Positions 48,425 through 61,400 of a stretch of 64,000 nucleotides of DNA are shown in pieces (the stretch's first letter is position 1; each line of letters begins with the position of its first letter). The position numbers and the translations under genes were made by a program. This stretch comes from Prochilodus magdalenae. Its lineage: Eukaryota; Chordata; Actinopteri; Characiformes; Prochilodontidae. A model generated the notes under the pieces. It saw only the letters and a list, made by a program, of their open reading frames with translations, had not been told where the DNA came from and searched no databases. The DNA lies in contig JAMWET010003560.1 of the NCBI GenBank assembly GCA_024036415.1, positions 388,001 to 452,000 of the forward strand. Reading direction: 5' to 3'.

Positions 48425-48492
<68 letters not shown>
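48425..48492. repeat. (TA)n microsatellite
   Basis: About 68 bp of pure TA lies inside a broader AT-rich tract (48220-48560), in the 3' UTR of the orphan gene upstream of its AATAAA at 48602. It explains the Tyr/Ile-repeat reading frames here. Confidence 0.97.
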
Positions 48493-48493
<1 letters not shown>

Positions 48494-48601
48494 TTTTGTA
48501 TTTTTTATATTGTTACAATTTATTTTATATTTTTATATGCTATTTTTATATATATATATACGAGGTGGGCTGGTACGAGTGGATCGGAAAGCTTTAGATT
48601 G

Positions 48602-48607
48602 AATAAA
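48602..48607 (+). terminator. Polyadenylation signals of the orphan membrane-protein gene
   Basis: AATAAA at 48602-48607 is 414 bp after the stop; a second AATAAA at 48787-48792 follows. Either could define the 3' end; if the second is used the 3' UTR is about 620 nt. Confidence 0.5.
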
Positions 48608-49044
48608 AAATAATAAATAGACAGATGCATGTGTAAAATTCATGTTTTTATAACTTTTTTTTATCTATTGGCATAACATTTCTATTATGTTGCTGACTGC
48701 TTTTGTAATAATGTCTGTATGTGAACCATTATGTAATACTAAAATGACTGAAATTTAAAATCTTGTTGTAATTCCCAATTAAAATCAATAAAGCAGATAC
48801 ATCTTGCCTCATTTTCTCCTGTGGTTTTGAAGATGTTACTCATCTTGTCTGCTCATACATTTACATACATGGTTACCAAATAAGCCAGGGGTCGGTTTTG
48901 AAAAAGTCAGGTTTATCTTGAACAATGATATTCAGGAACATTGTACATGTACATAAGATGCTTTACAGTATTATTTACATGTCTCCTTTATTTGCAGTGA
49001 ACCCATAGCATTGCCAATACCGGAAAAACAGACACTCAGAAAAG

Positions 49045-49050
49045 TTTATT
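49045..49050 (-). terminator. Polyadenylation signal of the collagen gene (minus strand)
   Basis: TTTATT at 49045-49050 gives AATAAA on the minus strand, about 210 bp past the stop codon. A second one is at 48987-48992. The 3' end of this gene therefore faces the 3' end of the orphan gene across a few hundred bases. Confidence 0.5.
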
Positions 49051-49258
49051 ATTTAAATTGTGGTTACTTTCAGCCATGCCTTATAGTCTTGTCTTTGGAG
49101 AATTCTTAGAAAATGGGCCTGAGACTCCTGATAAAGTTCTCAGGAAGGTTTGGCTCTGGAATTTCCTCTCATTTTGTGAAGACTTCCTGAAGAGTACCCT
49201 TGAGCTCTGTGTTGTTACCCGTGAATCTCATGGAGATTCAGTCTCATCTTCTCTCTGC

Positions 49259-49464
49259 TCAGATTTTGGGACTGAGAGGGCCCTTTACCAGGCCCTGCTC
49301 TTTTCGTACAACAGGTGCATGAATGCTGCAGTCCCGTGCCTCACATACTCCTGGTATGCCTGCATCTCCAGCCATGCCCGGCTGACCGACAGGACCTGGG
49401 AACCCTCGAGGGCCTGGAGGTCCCTCAAGTCCATTTCTCGGCTCTCCTGGATGGCCAGATAAAC
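49259..49464 (-). CDS. Last exon of the collagen gene: end of helix and C-terminal tail
   Basis: It encodes [20 protein letters not shown], more triplets to GDAGIPG, then [20 protein letters not shown] and VKGPLSPKI with TGA at 49261-49259. GEP-RN-GLE is a two-residue imperfection in the triplet pattern. FACIT chains commonly end GxPGxC-x4-C followed by a short basic tail, so the tail supports the family call and places the gene's end here. Confidence 0.88.
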
Positions 49465-52400
49465 CTATGTGCAGAAAAGAGTAATGTTTGTTGCTGTCAG
49501 CTGAATGTTCAACTTTCCTAAACAAAGCTGCACTCATCCTAAATTCTGCATACAACTTACCTCTGAGGCCTTGGGGACCATCCGGCCCAGAAAGTCCTTG
49601 ACCAGGGCTGCCATTCTGCCCTTTCTGACCTTTTGGACCTTTGAATGAGAACAACAACAACAAAAAAACATATTTTAGGATTTGCGCTGGTCAAACTGGA
49701 TTTTCAGCTGGTCGCTGCATGCATCATTCTTGGATAGAGGGGGACAGGCTGTACCTCTATCTCCCTGCGCTCCCTTCTGTCCTTCTAATCCTTTCACACC
49801 CTGAGGTCCTCTAGCTCCTTTAGCTCCAGCTTTGCCAGCTTTACCCTGAAAAGAATATTTTAGGAAAAATGAGGGAAGGAAATGAAATAGTTCTAATCAA
49901 TGCAGTGCTTTGTTACAGTCTAGGCTAACTTTTTGTCCTGGGGTTCACAGAGTGTTTGTGGTGAGACGATAGAAATATATGTACAATATTTATATGAAAA
50001 TGTAACAAAATATATTGTCAGTGTCCAAAGAAAACAGGAGGGGGGAAATTCTAGCTTAATTTTAATGTAAGTCGATGGAACCAGACTGCTGGTCCATTCA
50101 TAATGAAATTTTCACACAGTGTAAACAGCAGCTGTTGTGCACAAAATGATCCATAAAAATAATAATGAACAAAAATTGGGACACATGTTTTTCATTGGAC
50201 AGTGACAATAAAATGGAAAATATAAACACTTAAAAGGAAATGATGAATTTTAAAAGTCATGTACATTCATATGCGAATGTTGTAACAGCCCCAGTCTAAC
50301 AAGATGTATTATTTTACCTAACACTCTTAAATATGGCATTTTCTACTCATTTAAGTGCACTGTTTCAGTTTATTTGAGTTTAGCACATAAATAAATAGGA
50401 CATAAATAAAATATTTAAAAGCTGTTTTCCCTCAATATTACATTTAGCAAATGACCTGTAATTGTGCATTAAAATGTACCTTATAAAATCAACAAATTGA
50501 AATAAGTGTAAAACACTTGCATATGACTATATAGAGCAACATTTAGTTTGTTCTTTTACTGGATACAGGGGAAACTTCAACATAACATTAACCAGCCACC
50601 TTTTGAGCCAAATGCAAAAATGAGATATACAATTTGAAAATATTTGACAGTATGTAGCTTCTAAAACTGACATAGTATCTCTCTTAGGTATCAGGTGAGG
50701 TGCTTTTTGTGACTCACTGGTTTGCCTGGAGATCCAAGGGAACCTGGTGCTCCTGGAGGGCCGATTAGGGTGCGGTTGTTCACAGGGCAGCCCTGTGCAC
50801 ACTTAGCACGAATAGAAGCAGCATACTGGGAGATCTGTGCAGTTACCACACCTCGACACAGTTGCAGAACCTGCTCATCGGTCAGTCCAGGACCCTGCAA
50901 AGGCCATGATGGTTATTTGTTAGAGCACTCCAATAATTAATCAATTAATCTTTGTCACACGACTATGTAAAGATTTCCAAAAGAAAGGGGAGGCTAGTTA
51001 CATCAAATATTGGGACATAATTAGGGGTCTGGTAAATATATTAATGAATGATTATTAATGAAATCCCTTATAATTGTTAATGGTTGATTGTGAGAAATAA
51101 TTTTTTGTCAGATATGATTTGTACCCTGGGTGTACATTAGTACACATTTGATAAATCAGCACATACAGTGCTGTGAAAGTATTCACCGCCCTTGGCTTTT
51201 TACCTATTTTGTTATATTACAACCAGTTTTTAAAGGTTTTATATATATTAAAAATAAATATAGATTTAAACATTTTGGAAATAAAAAGTTCTGGTGCAAC
51301 AAGCTCCAAACAAGTCAGGGTTGGGTTATAAAAAAAATCCAAATCTCTGCTGATCCCCCAGAGCACCATCAAATCTATTATTAACAAATGGAAAGACCAT
51401 GGTACCAAAACAAACCTGCCAAGAGAGGGCCGCTCTTCAGAACTCCCAGACTGGGCAAGGAGGGCATTAATCAGAGAGGCAGCACAGAGACCAAAGGTAA
51501 CCCTGAAGGAGCTGCAGAGTTCTCAAGCAGAGCCTGGAGTATCTGTTCATATGATCACAATAAGCCGTACACTCCATAGAGCTGGGCTTAATGAAAGAGT
51601 GGCCAGAAAAAAGCTTTAGGTACAGACAAAAATAGAAAGGCATATGGGAGGCTCCCCAAAGGTATGGAAGAAGGTTATCTGGTCAGATGAGTCCAAAATT
51701 AAACTTTTCGTCCACCAAAAAAAAAACATGTCTGGCGCAAAACCAACACATTTCATCACCCCAAGAACACCATCTCCACAGTGAAACATGGTGGTGGCAG
51801 CATCATCATGCTGTGGGGATGTTTTCCAGCAGCAGGAACTGGGAATCTGGTCCAAGTTGAGGGGAAGATGGATGGTGCTGAATACAGGGATATTCTTGAG
51901 TAAAACTTGTTTTGGTCTGAGGTTGGAAGCATACTACTAAAGCAACACTCGAGCGGTTTGAGGGGAACCATGTAAATGTATAGGAATCCAATAGAGAATC
52001 TGTGGTCAGAAAATTGCAGTTTACAACCAGTAACCATCTAATCTGGAGGAGCTGGAGCAGTTTTGCCTTGAGGAATAGCCAAAATTCCCAGTGGTATGAT
52101 GTGGCAAGCTCATAGAGACTTATCCATAGCAACTTGCAGCTATAATTTTGGCAAAGGGTGGCTCTAAAAAGTACTTTAGGGGGTGAATAATTTATTGCTA
52201 CACAATAAAAAAAAATCAAATGTTCAAAGTTGTTTGCATGTTCTGTAAATTAAATAATTCAAACCCTCAAACAATCCATTTTAATTCCAGATTGTGAGGT
52301 AGCAAAACATAGAAAATGCTAAGGGGTGAATACAAGGCACTGTAATTACCTATAAATATTGTTTTTCATAATTTAAAACCAGGGGTTGTCAAATACATTT

Positions 52401-55400
52401 TACGTTTAGGTATTTATAATATAATACCCTTTATAATCTAGGCCAGTTTCAATTTGGGCCAAAGAAGCATTAACTCTTCAGCTAAAAGAAAATATTTATT
52501 GTTGCCATGACTACTTGATGACATTCATGTTTTTAGTCTAGTAAACCTGATGTGAAGTGTTCAAGGTATTAAATCCCAAGTCAATGTAAAGACTTAACCT
52601 AAAAAATGCTAGATACTCATATGTGCCATGGCCCATAGGGCATCTCACTGCTGTGTGTAGATGAAGATAAACTATGACTAGGAGCGCAGAATTCTCATGC
52701 ACATAACATAAAAACAATTCTACTTATCATGACCGTTAAAAATCAGAATCAGTGGTCCCAACAGTTACCGGACATTTATTAAATATACTGATGAAAAATA
52801 AATATCTGTAAAACTCGACTAACGGCAGACAGAATATGTGTTATTGTTTGTGATACGCACAGGTTCACCTGGCTGTCCCTTTGGTCCACTCTGTCCTTTA
52901 ACTCCTTGGTCTCCAACCGGACCAAGGTCACCTCTGGGGCCCGGAATACCAGGAGGTCCCACACGACCAACAGGCCCAACAGGCCCGAGATAGCCTTTCT
53001 CTCCATGCTGCACATATGTACAACACAGTGTCAGGCAAATTATGTAGTAGGAGTTTGTGGTTAGTTTTACATTACCCAGGCCTACACATTTCCTCTGCTT
53101 CATAAATAAACTTAAACTTGAAACTGGATTCGCCCCACTGCACTTTCTTGTCACATGTTTTAGTTGTGTCATTAACATTCACTTCAATTTTTAAATGTCA
53201 TAAAGCAAAAAAATAAGTGAGCGTTAAAAAGCCAGACCTGGCCTTTGTCACCGCGAGAGCCCGAACTTCCCTGTGGAAAGAAGCGATGGTTAAAAAAAAC
53301 CCTTCCACATGTGTAATGGAAACAGGAAGAGAAACAATGATGCAAAACCAGGAACAAGCACAGCAACTTTTACCTTTTCTCCTTTAACCCCTTTGGCACC
53401 CTTTCTACCTGCTTCTCCCTAGACAGAGGAACAAAAAATGAGATAGTGGAACATGAGAAATGTCATGTGAGTGGCACTGGCATCATCAGCATGATCACGT
53501 TTTTACTACAGTATTTATTATTAGGGCTGGACACTAATGATATAACTGTACACAGATTTTATTTAGAAAAAGTATATGACTTAAATGTTACCTTAAAGCC
53601 ATCTGGTCCAGTTTCCCCTTTGGCCCCCTACAAAACAGAAGCTCTAAGAATTAGCTTAGGTTAAAAAGCAACAAAAGCAACTCTGTTATTATTGAAAGAA
53701 TGGTATTTTCGGTATAATGATATATTATAGTATACTTTATCTGTTAGCTCTTTACAAAGTGACAGGTGTTATCCTTACAGGTTGGCCTTGCAGGCCTTTT
53801 GGACCTGGCTTTCCTGGAATTCCAGCATCTCCTCTGTCCCCTAGCGGACCCTAAAACAGATCACAGTCAAAAGTGTGTAGATGTAGAGCAGGCAAAAGTG
53901 TAATCTTAGAAATAAAGATAAAATCTATAGTATATGAGAAGTTTCAGTGTGAAGAAGCCTTTTAAAGTTTAACGAACCCTCACATAATAACTTTTGGCTC
54001 ATCCAAGGCTGTTTCAGTCAGACAGATTCAGAAAAATTCAACATTCATTCTGACAGTTCTCATGAACACTACCAGAAACCCCCTGACATCCCTTTATCAT
54101 AATCCATAGTCCTCTGCCCACATGAGAAACCACCTTGTTTACAGAGGCCAGTAATATCAGGGTTTTGAATCTGTTGTTTTCAGTTCATTTTTGTATCCCA
54201 AAGAATCATGCTTGTATGTAAACTCTGTCAGTATCACGGAGCTACTTCTGTTTGATCGTTTTTTGATTCGTTTTGGATGGAAATATATTGGATGGATATA
54301 AAGTCTTGAAACAGTGAGTGTAAAATTGGCCAAACAGGAATTGTTTTTCTTTGCGGCATCTAGGCAGCCTAAATATAGCAAGCTTTTCGTATTTGTCACT
54401 AGTTTGTCAAGAGTTGAAGAGCAGGCGTAATGTGATCAACCCTCTGCATGATTACGACGTAACAGTGGCATCAACCAATCAGACTTTGATTTCCAATAGG
54501 TGGGACCAGTTCCATGGGAAAAGGCCACTGGAAACCTTTGACACATCACTGGCTGTGAAAGTCAAATGTCTGAGCAGTTAAAAGCAGAACTACCCTCTAC
54601 TGAGTCATAGTGAAACGGCTACAAGGTAAAACATGTGCTAATATGTCTGCCACTAACTTCACATTGACTTCACACATGAACTATCTTTTAGAAGTTTTCA
54701 ATGTCTGTGTTTAACCTAGAGCTGCCTAAATAAATGGTGCGAATCACTGTTAGTGTAGTGCTAACAATCTAGAATCCCTAGCAAAAGGGTCACTGTGTAT
54801 GTTTATTGTTACTGTCCAAAGAAAAACAAGTATCTCCTAAATGGCAGATTTACAGGAGAGAGCAAAACCTAATTTAAGTCAATGGAATGAGACTTTTTCC
54901 AAGTGGTTTTGAGACATTTCCGTTAGTCCATTCAACATGAGCAAAGAGAGTTCAGTAGATAGAAATGTTGTATCATGAACACATCATGGACCTCAAACAC
55001 TGTTGTGGCCACTGGAAAGCACATTTGTAACAGGGGGCGGTAAAACGGGCCGATTCCAAAATACTAGACTGTTACATAACATTCCTGATTCATTCATTTT
55101 TGAGGCCCCAAATATTCATACACCAGCTCGTTGACTAGACCAGCCAAGAAGCAACGATGACGAAGCAACAGAAACAAAAATGACGCACTATGTGGAGGAA
55201 ATTTACCATTCCAGTGTCAGCACTTTCATACCCTTTCTAGGGAACTGGACACTCAACATCTTCTGTTCCATCTTAATCGCTACAACTTGTACAGGCACTA
55301 GAATGTATCTGCGACACCATTAAAGATGAACCCAAATTTGGCAAAGCAAGCTGGTGAATAGGAAGCCAACTTCAGCTAACACATCTTTAACAAGATCCTA

Positions 55401-58400
55401 TACAGCTTGTTATTTGTTGTTAGCTTGCTATGCACATTTCACTCCAGACAGTATCTCAAACCTTGGGCTCTCAATGTTAACAGTGAAAAGACTGACGAGA
55501 GGGGCAGTTTCACCTTCATTAGCCTCACAATCCCAAGGACCACCTGTAAGCGGCATCCAAGCTGTGAGATTTTATCCACTTACTGAATGTTGAAGTCACA
55601 TCAAACTGAAAATTTCATAGTGAGTAACAACTGTAATCTACTTAGTGTTGATGTCAAGGGCCAGTAACCGTAGCTACCAGCAAGATCCAATTAACATAAC
55701 TAACTAAATAGTATGATGACCTAGTTTATTTAGGGTCTACCTGGGTCTATTTTGACATGTTGCTTCTGTGTAAGCCATCTTGGTGTCTCTTTGTAAACTT
55801 GAGGATCATTGATTTGCTCAGTCCACGGGTTATAACTGGGCATGTGCAACCACATCTGGGCATGGGCAGGTAGTGATGCACCTACTCTCAGTGAGTCTGC
55901 CACATATTGTTTTCCATGTCAGCTTATCATTCACATCAATAATGTTTTCATCATTTAATCTTGTGGGCCAACTCCTTTTTGAAGATGTGATAAAGCAGCC
56001 TTCTAGGCCTTTTCATTTTGCATTATGTAATACAAATAAGGAGCCAGCATAGAGTAGTCCTACCAAGAACCCACCTTTCTAGACTACATAATAATGCGAT
56101 GTTGTTTACATACTGCAAAATAAAGTTTTGATCTACATTAATTAGGGATGCACCTATATGGAAAGGGTGGGGGCCGATTCTGACATCTGATGTTTTTCAT
56201 GTACATATTTGGCAATGCCAGTGCTGAAAGAAACTTGGTACTGCATCCACCCAGATTAGCATTACAGAGAAAGGAAACAGTCTGGTAGAGTGTTAAAAAA
56301 GTAAAACAATAAAAAAAGGCTTTTTTGTTACTGTGCCTTTAAGAAAGACATATGTAAATGAGCTATGTTCTGATTAGCTGCTCAGTATTATGCATTGTTT
56401 TAAAAGCAGTCTGGGCTGAAACAGTCCTTAAATTCTGGATGGGTGTGGCCAAAAGGCTTTAGGCTGAACAGGTGGAGCTGAATATATGTACAAATACTGT
56501 TTTTTGTGACATCACAACAACAATGAATTCAAAATAGGCTGTTTTTGCAGCTTAGTGTCTATATATGGACTGTGGAGTGAATGGTATGTTTTGTAACTTG
56601 ATGTATGTAACAATGTTTATATGTTAATTCAGACTCATTTATATTTATATAAACAAATATTGTTAAATGTGATTACAATTTCCAATGTTTTACAATTTTA
56701 CTTGTGTGGACTAATGTAGAACAAGAATTGGTCAACTATAACCACCTTCCCATCCCCCCAACCAAACCAGTCCCTACACACACATCATCACTCACCCACA
56801 CACACATCATCACTCACCCACACACACCCCCACAAACACACAAACCCACCCACATACACACCCACACACATACACCCACTCGCAGTCACATTTTAATAAG
56901 GGAAGTTCTAGCCACCTATAAAAGCAGGCACTACTTGCAGTTTCACTTTCGCTCACATGCTGTAAATTCCCTCTAATTTTTTCTTTAGAGGGGGGAGTAC
57001 CGAAGTGCCAGACTTCTGATTTCAGAATTCTAACTCATATAAAACCATGTGAAAGTCACTTGGTATTTATCAGCTATGACTGTAATGACATCTGTTTAGT
57101 CCACATATAGACATATGATTCAGCAACAAGTAATGAACAAAAATGTGCTTCTTGTTTTGATTTGTTGAATTCTGTTTGTTGATTCTGTTGAATCAAGATG
57201 AATCACCTACCCGGGTGCCAACTCTTCCAGGACGTCCCCTCTCACCAAGGTCCCCTTTCAAACCCTTAGGGAAGCAGATTAAAGTAATGAAACTTCCCAG
57301 AAAATGGTTCTTCTGAATCCACCAGAACACACCACTATAACATATGATGTAAGATATTTCTCAGGAAAGGAAACCAGATGGCTGGATTTGGTTTATTTGA
57401 AGTGGTTAATACTAAAATGCTGTTTATGCTTTAGCTACAATTTTTGGATATAACAGTGTTTTTGAAGAGATTAACAGCAAGTATATAATAGAACTTGTTC
57501 TTTATTTGTTTCTCTATGCTGGTATTAATAATACTACTCCATTAATATTTCTTGTTTAGGTAAGTTAATGTATATCATGACCTATAACACATTCAGAACT
57601 AAACTCTACATTTATTTATTTTACCTTTGGTCCAAATGGCCCAGGTACCCCCACAACTCCTGGAACTCCTAGAGGACCCTGAGGGGAGAAAAAAGAAAAT
57701 CTTTGTACCAGATAAGAACTATTTTGAGAACTCCTTCCAACCTCCACCTTTCCAACAGTGGCAAGCTACGACTTACATCTTCTCCGGGCTCTCCATCACT
57801 TCCTGGCAGGCCACTAAGCCCTTTGTCACCCTGAAGAGGAATAAATAAAGAAAGAAGAGTTATTTGTATTGGAATGCTGATTCCCAACAACTAGATTTCA
57901 GGCTTATTCAGTTCATTTTGTTTAAATGGACTTTTCTGTAGACGTTAGTATTAGAAGTTTTCATTGCTTTAAGTGAATACTTAAACAGTCGTTCGTTGAA
58001 TAACATATTTTTGCTCTAATTGCAGGATATTTGTATTTCCAAAGTGGAAACCTGAAAGAGTAACAATAAAGCACAAGCCCATACTTACATATCAGTTGCG
58101 GCTGTGTCTGAATGTGTAGCACTTTTTACATTATGACTAATTCCAGTTAAAGTAATAATACTGATATTCATTTATGGATTTTAATGTCTGAAAGTGAAAC
58201 TTTCAAAATTAGTAGTAGGACATTTCACCTTTGGCCCAGCCCCTCCTCTCCCTCCAGGTATTCCAGGATAACCCTGCAAAACACACATGACAGTGAACCT
58301 TTGCATGTAAGAAGTCAGAGGCTTGAGAGATGATGAGAACAGTGATTATCTCACAATGTAGCCCGGTTCCCCAATGTCTCCAGAGAAGCCAGGAGCTCCA

Positions 58401-61400
58401 ATCTGGCCCTGTAAATAAACAAACCAGACGCTGTTTTCCTCAGATAAAAGAAATCTCAAAATAAAGGACACAGAAAAAAATCAACACAAGGAGCTGGACC
58501 TCAACATGTAGTTCAAATAACAACAGTGTTTCTAGCTACCTTTGCCCCCTGTCGTCCCTCAGGCCCTTGTTTCCCAAGTTCTCCAGAGGATCCCTAAAGG
58601 GATTTAGACACAGTTCATCATCCCTGTCCACAGTGCTTATCCAGTTTTTACCTGTCTGAATTTAATTTAGTTACAGTATAACTTATATAGTACATATGTA
58701 TACCCTCTTTTTTAACAGGCACAGTATATTTACAGTGTATTATATTTTGGGAACAGTATTTGTGGAAAGAATCAACACTTCAATAAAATTTAATATTATT
58801 ACACTTTTAAAAAGTAAAAAAAATTTGACATCTTATTACATCATCAAGTTGTGATATGTTAATTTGGGACTGGTTTACCTTAATACCTTTACGTCCGGCA
58901 GTTCCTGGAGGGCCAATTGGACCAACTGAGCCCTGTAATTATAAGAAAAGGTTAAAAGGTGAGAAAAAGGAGTGCATTTAAGATGCAATTAACTATTTCT
59001 GCTTTCTAACAATTTTTTACAAATAGACGAATAGAAATTTTGAAAACATGCAGCTTAATATACGATAGGTTGATATTAATAAATAGTTTTTGAATGAGGT
59101 TTTGATCTATTTGGCCTTATTATATGTGGAAAAGTACATAACAAAATAAGCCCCTAAGAAAATATTTTTTACCACTATTTTTACCACTCTCTCTACAAAC
59201 AACTACACAAAGTCAAACACACTAAGTCAAAACACTCTGAATGACTGCAAACACTTCATGGACTGAATTATGCAGAAATCATGAACAATAGTCCTAATTT
59301 TGGTAAACTTTGAGATTCGTTTGAAAGTTTAAGTCTCTTTGAGGTTGCTCATTCATGCTGATGAAACATTAGACATATTACTAGGAGGATGAGCAATCTC
59401 CATTTACATAAATGCCCTAAGGGAGTCTCTGAGAATTATTTGAGTGTTACTCACCGTTTGTCCTGGAAGCCCGACTCCTCCACGAGGGCCCACCATACCA
59501 ACTTCACCCTAAAGAATATACACATATACAGTACTGTGCAGCAGTCAGAGACCACATTTTATTTATAGAGTCATTAAGCAGTGTGTTAGGGGAAAAAGCA
59601 GAAACACAAACAGGAGCCTAAAGCATTTTTAGCATTTTAAATAATCCAAAGCCAAATAATCCCAAACACATTCAGCGATGTTGAGGTCTGGATTCTGGGC
59701 TGGTCAGTCCATTGTTCTAAGAAGAGCAGCAGCAGAGTCTTTGTTGGAGTTGTAGATGTTCCTCCCCTTTTCTCAGTAAGGGCTTCTTGGCATCTAAACA
59801 TCCTTTCAACATCCATGAGTCTAAGCAGTCTTTTAACAGTGGGAGGATTGACAGAAAGGGCTGAGCTTGTTTGTTTAAGGTTAACTGGGTTTATCAAATG
59901 TTTCCCATTTGTTATTCATTTTTTAATGCAGATGAAAACTACATGAAAAATTGATAACTTGTAGTTAACGGTTGTTTTGATAGAAAACTGAATACTGTAT
60001 ATTACCATCTCTATTCCTTCACACCACACGATATATACTGGGTGAAATATTTCTGTATTAATCACTATTTACTTAGTTAACTAAAAGAATTATCTGCTTA
60101 TCACTGGAATTCAAAGTGGAGTCATTACCTTTAATCCAGCCTTGCCGCTCTCACCAGGATCTCCAGGTACCCCAGGCAAGCCCTGTTCAGAGAGAGCATT
60201 AGAATGCATACGACACTCCAGGAGACACAGCTGTACTGAAGCTTTCCTCCACTCACCAACGCGCCAGAGAAGCCTGATCCACCTTCCTCTCCATCCTGCC
60301 CTGGGTCACCCTTAAAACAGGGAATACAAGAGGTGCACAGACTGGTAAATGCTCTAACCACAGATAAGCAGTGTGAGTTTTAATAGCCGTAATCAGTTTT
60401 GTGTAGCTTACCACAATGCCTGTGTCCCCCCCTCGGCCTCGAACACCTTTGGTTCCTTTGTAACCCTGATAACATCACATGGGGTAATATGCAAAATGAT
60501 TGAAGCTTCAAAGAAATCAGGGATAGATACATGGCGCAGAGTGCTCCCTGACATTTCGGGCAATGTCTAAACTTCCTACCTCTCTTCCTTGAGCCCCTGG
60601 GAATCCTTGTTTTCCCTGCAGTCCTCTGGATCCCTATGTACAAAGAGATATTTGCAATTCAATTTGCAATTAAATGGAAACAAACAACTTCTTCTAAGTT
60701 GCATATTTTGTCAGTGATACTAATGATGCTAAACTGCAAAGACATTTTAAAGGCCCATATCATGGAAAATAATTTAATTCAGTTTGTAACCAGTGTTATG
60801 TTTCAAACTGTGCGGTTCACTCCTCACATACAGTATGTGTTTCAATTCACAGCATATTTGCATCCATCCACTTATTTAAACCACACCAGTCTAGTCCCAC
60901 ATATTTGAAATTATGAAATTATAATGCACCTTGTAGCCCAGAATAACTTCTGAATGCAGCATAATAAAGATTAGCCATTTAGAACGGAGATACGTTAGCA
61001 ACTCTTCTACCTGCAAACCTTGTCTGCTCAGTCTGACATACCAAAAAAAGAAATAGAACATAAAACTGAAATGTGACCTTCTGCATAGACCAGAACGGTA
61101 TGTTAAATTCAGCCACAAAATGTTCTAAGGAGAAGTTTTAGGCCAATTTAAATACAAATTTACAACAATACAATTTCAAAAATTCTAGATATTAGAATAA
61201 ACACAAATACTGTAACAGAAAGTAGTCATTTGTGTATGTAATTGTGTTTGTTGGATAATTTCCAAATCCCTTCTTTATAGACCTCAGTATAATATGTGAT
61301 TATCATCCAATACCTAGTTTAGCTAATCAATACTTAAATACATTATAGGTATGCTGGTCATGGAACTGAACAAATCTATGTGATGTCTGGGGTCACGATT

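Larger units (their letters stand above)
53880..57190. other. Large collagen intron (3.4 kb) rich in dispersed repeats
   Basis: No collagen exon was found between 53850 and 57211. The region holds MITE copy 4 (54795-54995), repeat copies at 55320-55540 and 56390-56590, and an (AC)-rich tract at 56761-56885. The helix is in frame across the intron because flanking exons both begin and end on whole Gly triplets. Confidence 0.6.

Noticed and set aside
48318..48602. Tyr/Ile-repeat reading frames
   Set aside because: They translate the (TA)n tract in the 3' UTR of the orphan gene.
49058..49521. Long plus-strand reading frames over the last collagen exon
   Set aside because: They are shadows of the minus-strand Gly-X-Y exons at 49259-49464, which have proper splice sites and periodic glycines.
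51130..51600. Plus-strand frames as an independent gene inside the collagen intron
   Set aside because: They are broken pieces of a Tc1 transposase between TA-flanked inverted repeats.
56704..56976. Thr/His/Pro-rich 90-codon frame resembling a mucin
   Set aside because: It is the (AC)-rich low-complexity tract in a collagen intron.
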